Assembly (NCBI GenBank): GCA_034439915.1
Contig: JAWXBI010000206.1
Coordinates: 1-53,505, forward strand
Direction of reading: 5' to 3'
From: JADJLQ01 sp034439915
GTDB taxonomy: Bacteria; Bacteroidota; Bacteroidia; Chitinophagales; Saprospiraceae
Length of the DNA: 53,505 nucleotides
The notes beneath the pieces were generated by a model that was not told the origin of the DNA, made no database searches, and saw only the letters and a program-made list of their open reading frames with translations. Below are positions 51,272 through 53,505 of this stretch, in pieces (the stretch's first letter is position 1; the number at the start of each line of letters is the position of its first letter). The translations under genes and the position numbers were made by a program.

Positions 51272-52390
51272 ATGCCTGAAAAAACCTATCGCGTATTAGG
51301 TTTATTGTCTGGTTCTTCCCTGGATGGTACTGATCTGGCAGTATGCAGTTTTAGTATCGATCCGAATCTGCCGTCCAAAATCTTGTCCTGGAATATTCAT
51401 TTTGCCAGGACCATACCGTATCCTCAGGCATGGATTGACCGGTTCAGGAGTTTACCGTCTGCAGATGCCAGATCGTTGGTATTGGCTGATACTGAGCTCG
51501 GCCATTATTACGGGGCTTTGATTGACCGATTGCTTAAAGAGCATTCGCTGACTGTCGACCTGATTGCTTCGCACGGTCATACCATATTTCATTTTCCGGA
51601 ATTAAAAACTACTACTCAAATAGGGGATGGGGCTGCTATAGTTGCCGAAACCGGGATCGACACGGTGACCCAAATGCGCAGTTTGGATGTTGCTTTTGGT
51701 GGTGAAGGGGCCCCTCTGGCACCTTTGGGTGACAAATATTTATATCCTGGATTTACCTATTATCTGAACCTTGGAGGAATTGCCAATGTGACGGCCTGCC
51801 TCGATGGCAATATAATAGCCTTTGATATCTGTCCCTGCAATCAGATATTGAATGCTTTGGCAGAGCTCGCCGGGCAACCTTTTGACCGCGATGGCGCTAT
51901 AGCTGCCTCTGGGTTATTGGATCGGCCTTTATTAGGAAAATTTCAACAGGATGATTATCTCACCAGACCATTTCCCAAATCACTGGACAACACCTGGGCA
52001 CAAATCCACCAGGTGAAGGATGCCCTGGAATCGGAGGCCGGCCTCGAAGATAAAATGTATACGGCAGTAGAATTTATTGCCATGGAAATAGCTCGTGCCC
52101 TCATTGACCTGGATCAAAAGGATACACTCCGGCCTTTAACCCTTTACTGTACCGGAGGAGGTGCCCTAAACCACTATCTGATATCCAGGATCCGGTTTCA
52201 TTGTGAGGGAATAGAGTTAATCCTGCCTTCCAGGAAAATTATCGAATTCAAAGAAGTCTCCTTCATTGCTTTAGCCGGGTTGTTTCGATGCCTTAGAATA
52301 CCCAGCTTATTCGCCTCGGTGACAGGAGCCCCATTGGACACCATCAACGGAGCCCTCTATTCCAATAGTACAAGTTCACCCTGGTCATGA
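51272..52390 (+). CDS. anmK: Anhydro-N-acetylmuramic acid kinase
   Basis: Cytoplasmic kinase that opens and phosphorylates 1,6-anhydro-N-acetylmuramate during cell-wall recycling, giving MurNAc-6-phosphate. Family motifs: GLLSGSSLDGTDLAV at the start, LIASHGHTIFHFP, IGDGAAIVAETGIDTV, the anhydro-sugar segment VAFGGEGAPLAPLGDKYLY and LNLGGIANVT, then CTGGGALNHYLISRI. 372 residues is the usual length. The stop overlaps the next start by 4 bp. The MurQ etherase is not in the window. Confidence 0.96.
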   Translation: MPEKTYRVLGLLSGSSLDGTDLAVCSFSIDPNLPSKILSWNIHFARTIPYPQAWIDRFRSLPSADARSLVLADTELGHYYGALIDRLLKEHSLTVDLIASHGHTIFHFPELKTTTQIGDGAAIVAETGIDTVTQMRSLDVAFGGEGAPLAPLGDKYLYPGFTYYLNLGGIANVTACLDGNIIAFDICPCNQILNALAELAGQPFDRDGAIAASGLLDRPLLGKFQQDDYLTRPFPKSLDNTWAQIHQVKDALESEAGLEDKMYTAVEFIAMEIARALIDLDQKDTLRPLTLYCTGGGALNHYLISRIRFHCEGIELILPSRKIIEFKEVSFIALAGLFRCLRIPSLFASVTGAPLDTINGALYSNSTSSPWS

Positions 52391-53373
52391 GCAAGCGGGT
52401 GTTGGTCACCGGGGGCACAGGATTTATCGGGCATTATATCATCAAGCGGTTGATCCAATCAGGGTATGCTGTTTCCGCCCTGGTCAGAAAGGGAAGTACG
52501 CATCTGAATACCTTGTCGGTTTTTGACCAGCATATTCAACTCTTTTGGGGTGATATCAACGATGTGGAGTCCCTCGAGCTCGCCTGTCTGGATCAGGACA
52601 TCGTGATACATGCGGCGGCTATTGTCGCCTTCAATTCCGCTCAATCCCGGGACCTCATCAAAGTCAATGTGGAAGGAACAGCCAATCTGGTGAACGTATG
52701 CCTGGAACAAAATATTAACCAGCTCGTCCACCTCAGCTCTATTGCCGCCCTGGGCGGTGTACCGGGCCAAATTAATCTGGATGAATCCACCCTTTGGATT
52801 GAAAAAAATACCAACCTGTACGCTGAATCCAAACACCAGTCTGAATTGGAGGTCTGGAGAGGATCTGCAGAAGGTCTGGGAGTGACTATTTTAAACCCTT
52901 CATTGGTTATAGGACCCTGGGATACTAGCCACCATTCCATGCAATTATTTAAAGCAGCCTTGAACAATTTGCCTTTTTACCCATCAGGGAGCAATGGCTT
53001 TGTCGATGTGAGGGATGTCGCCGAAGCGGTACTATTGAGTTTAGAAAAAAAAGTGACGTTAGAAAGAATAATAATTAATGGTTACAATCTCAGTTACCGT
53101 GAAATGCTGGTTAAGATAGCCAGTCTGATGGGGAAAAACCCTCCAACCTGGTTATTCCCAAAATCTTTAGCCCGCTTTGGGGCCTGGGTCATTCGCTTAG
53201 TTGCGTTTCTGCTTGGTCGTAAACATTATTTTCAGGCATCCATTATAAAATCGATTTATACACCATCCACCTATAACAATAAAAAATCGGTTGAACTACT
53301 TGGTCTTCAATACCGGCCATTGGATCAAACCTTAAATGAAGTAATTACCCGATATGCCGAATTTGATAAATAA
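52387..53373 (+). CDS. Extended SDR epimerase/dehydratase
   Basis: NAD(P)-dependent enzyme of 328 residues: dinucleotide motif VTGGTGFIGHYIIKRL at the start, HAAAIVAFN, the catalytic pair YAESK near 139-143, and a segment NPSLVIGPWD. It resembles dihydroflavonol reductase-like SDRs of Bacteroidota; substrate unknown. It overlaps anmK by 4 bp and is likely translated with it. A TTCATTCC repeat array starts 33 nt after its stop. Confidence 0.9.
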   Translation: MSKRVLVTGGTGFIGHYIIKRLIQSGYAVSALVRKGSTHLNTLSVFDQHIQLFWGDINDVESLELACLDQDIVIHAAAIVAFNSAQSRDLIKVNVEGTANLVNVCLEQNINQLVHLSSIAALGGVPGQINLDESTLWIEKNTNLYAESKHQSELEVWRGSAEGLGVTILNPSLVIGPWDTSHHSMQLFKAALNNLPFYPSGSNGFVDVRDVAEAVLLSLEKKVTLERIIINGYNLSYREMLVKIASLMGKNPPTWLFPKSLARFGAWVIRLVAFLLGRKHYFQASIIKSIYTPSTYNNKKSVELLGLQYRPLDQTLNEVITRYAEFDK

Positions 53374-53406
53374 AAAAACGAATAGTCCACAAATAAAAAA
53401 GGTTAC

Positions 53407-53505
53407 TCATTCCTTCATTCCTTCATTCCTTCATTCCTTCATTCCTTCATTCCTTCATTCCTTCATTCCTTCATTCCTTCATTCCTTCATTCCTTCATTC
53501 CTTCA
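53407..53505. repeat. 8-bp tandem repeat at window end, more than 12 copies
   Basis: The unit TCATTCCT is repeated exactly 12 times with 3 further bases, to the last base of the window. It runs off the right edge, so its true length is unknown. It begins 33 nt after the stop of the SDR epimerase gene. Confidence 0.97.

Noticed and set aside
53407..53505. Telomere-like or replication-origin iterons
   Set aside because: No initiator gene or AT-rich unwinding region is next to it, and similar stop-adjacent arrays occur elsewhere in the window.

Overview
The window looks like chromosomal DNA of a Bacteroidota bacterium, possibly a Saprospirales/Chitinophagales-type environmental lineage (the phylum is well supported, the order is a guess). 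Supporting signs are a SusC/SusD pair, three proteins with the C-terminal sorting domain of the type IX secretion system (T9SS), many Tat-like (RRDF) and lipoprotein leaders, almost no Shine-Dalgarno sequences, and promoter boxes of the Bacteroidota type TAnnTTTG in front of many genes. I see no rRNA, tRNA, CRISPR array, phage, integrase or insertion sequence. Both window ends lie inside short tandem repeats (15-bp units at 1-56, 8-bp units at 53407-53505), which suggests a contig cut at repeats.

Layout. 1-3.9 kb: S33-type hydrolase lipoprotein (-), Cys-rich lipoprotein, carboxypeptidase-regulatory-like secreted protein, a 34-residue membrane peptide, DUF1801 and Smr-type proteins. 4.0-7.4 kb: Nramp-like transporter without the classic metal motif, secreted esterase, PIG-L deacetylase. 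7.5-12.5 kb (-): double thioredoxin-fold protein, processing protease Prc, RsmG, SGNH esterase. 12.7-23.4 kb (+): T9SS beta-helix protein, MoxR ATPase, SusC, SusD, Tat-type Gfo/Idh/MocA oxidoreductase, YeiH-type transporter. 23.4-26.2 kb (-): a T9SS esterase broken by a 4-bp duplication and a stop codon, and a class C beta-lactamase-like lipoprotein. 26.2-32.3 kb: beta-CASP metallohydrolase, an uncharacterised lipoprotein/outer-membrane barrel pair, and an orphan peptide-binding lipoprotein (-). 32.3-38.5 kb: TIGR01777 epimerase, VIT1-type Fe/Mn transporter, pyrophosphatase; then (-) the GDYXXLXY/DUF2157 pair, a cytochrome c-copper monooxygenase-T9SS fusion and a zinc-finger protein. 38.5-44 kb: gamma-glutamyltransferase, bacilliredoxin, DUF2207 membrane protein, then (-) diheme cytochrome and PdxH. 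44.1-50.8 kb (-): a complete tetR-tolC-adaptor-RND pump operon with a perfect palindrome at its promoter. 50.9-53.4 kb (+): cytochrome c, AnmK and an SDR epimerase, tightly coupled.

How the genes work together. SusC/SusD plus the oxidoreductase form a small glycan-uptake-like cluster without a visible glycoside hydrolase. The RND operon is a self-contained, probably autoregulated tripartite exporter. Redox and envelope functions dominate the rest: three heme-c proteins, a copper monooxygenase, the double thioredoxin protein and bacilliredoxin.

The most interesting structure is non-coding. Six different tandem-repeat arrays each start 0-33 nt after a stop codon. Two of them, 39 kb apart, share one degenerate octamer arranged as a direct array followed by its inverted copy. 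I found no clear-cut new defence or mobile system.
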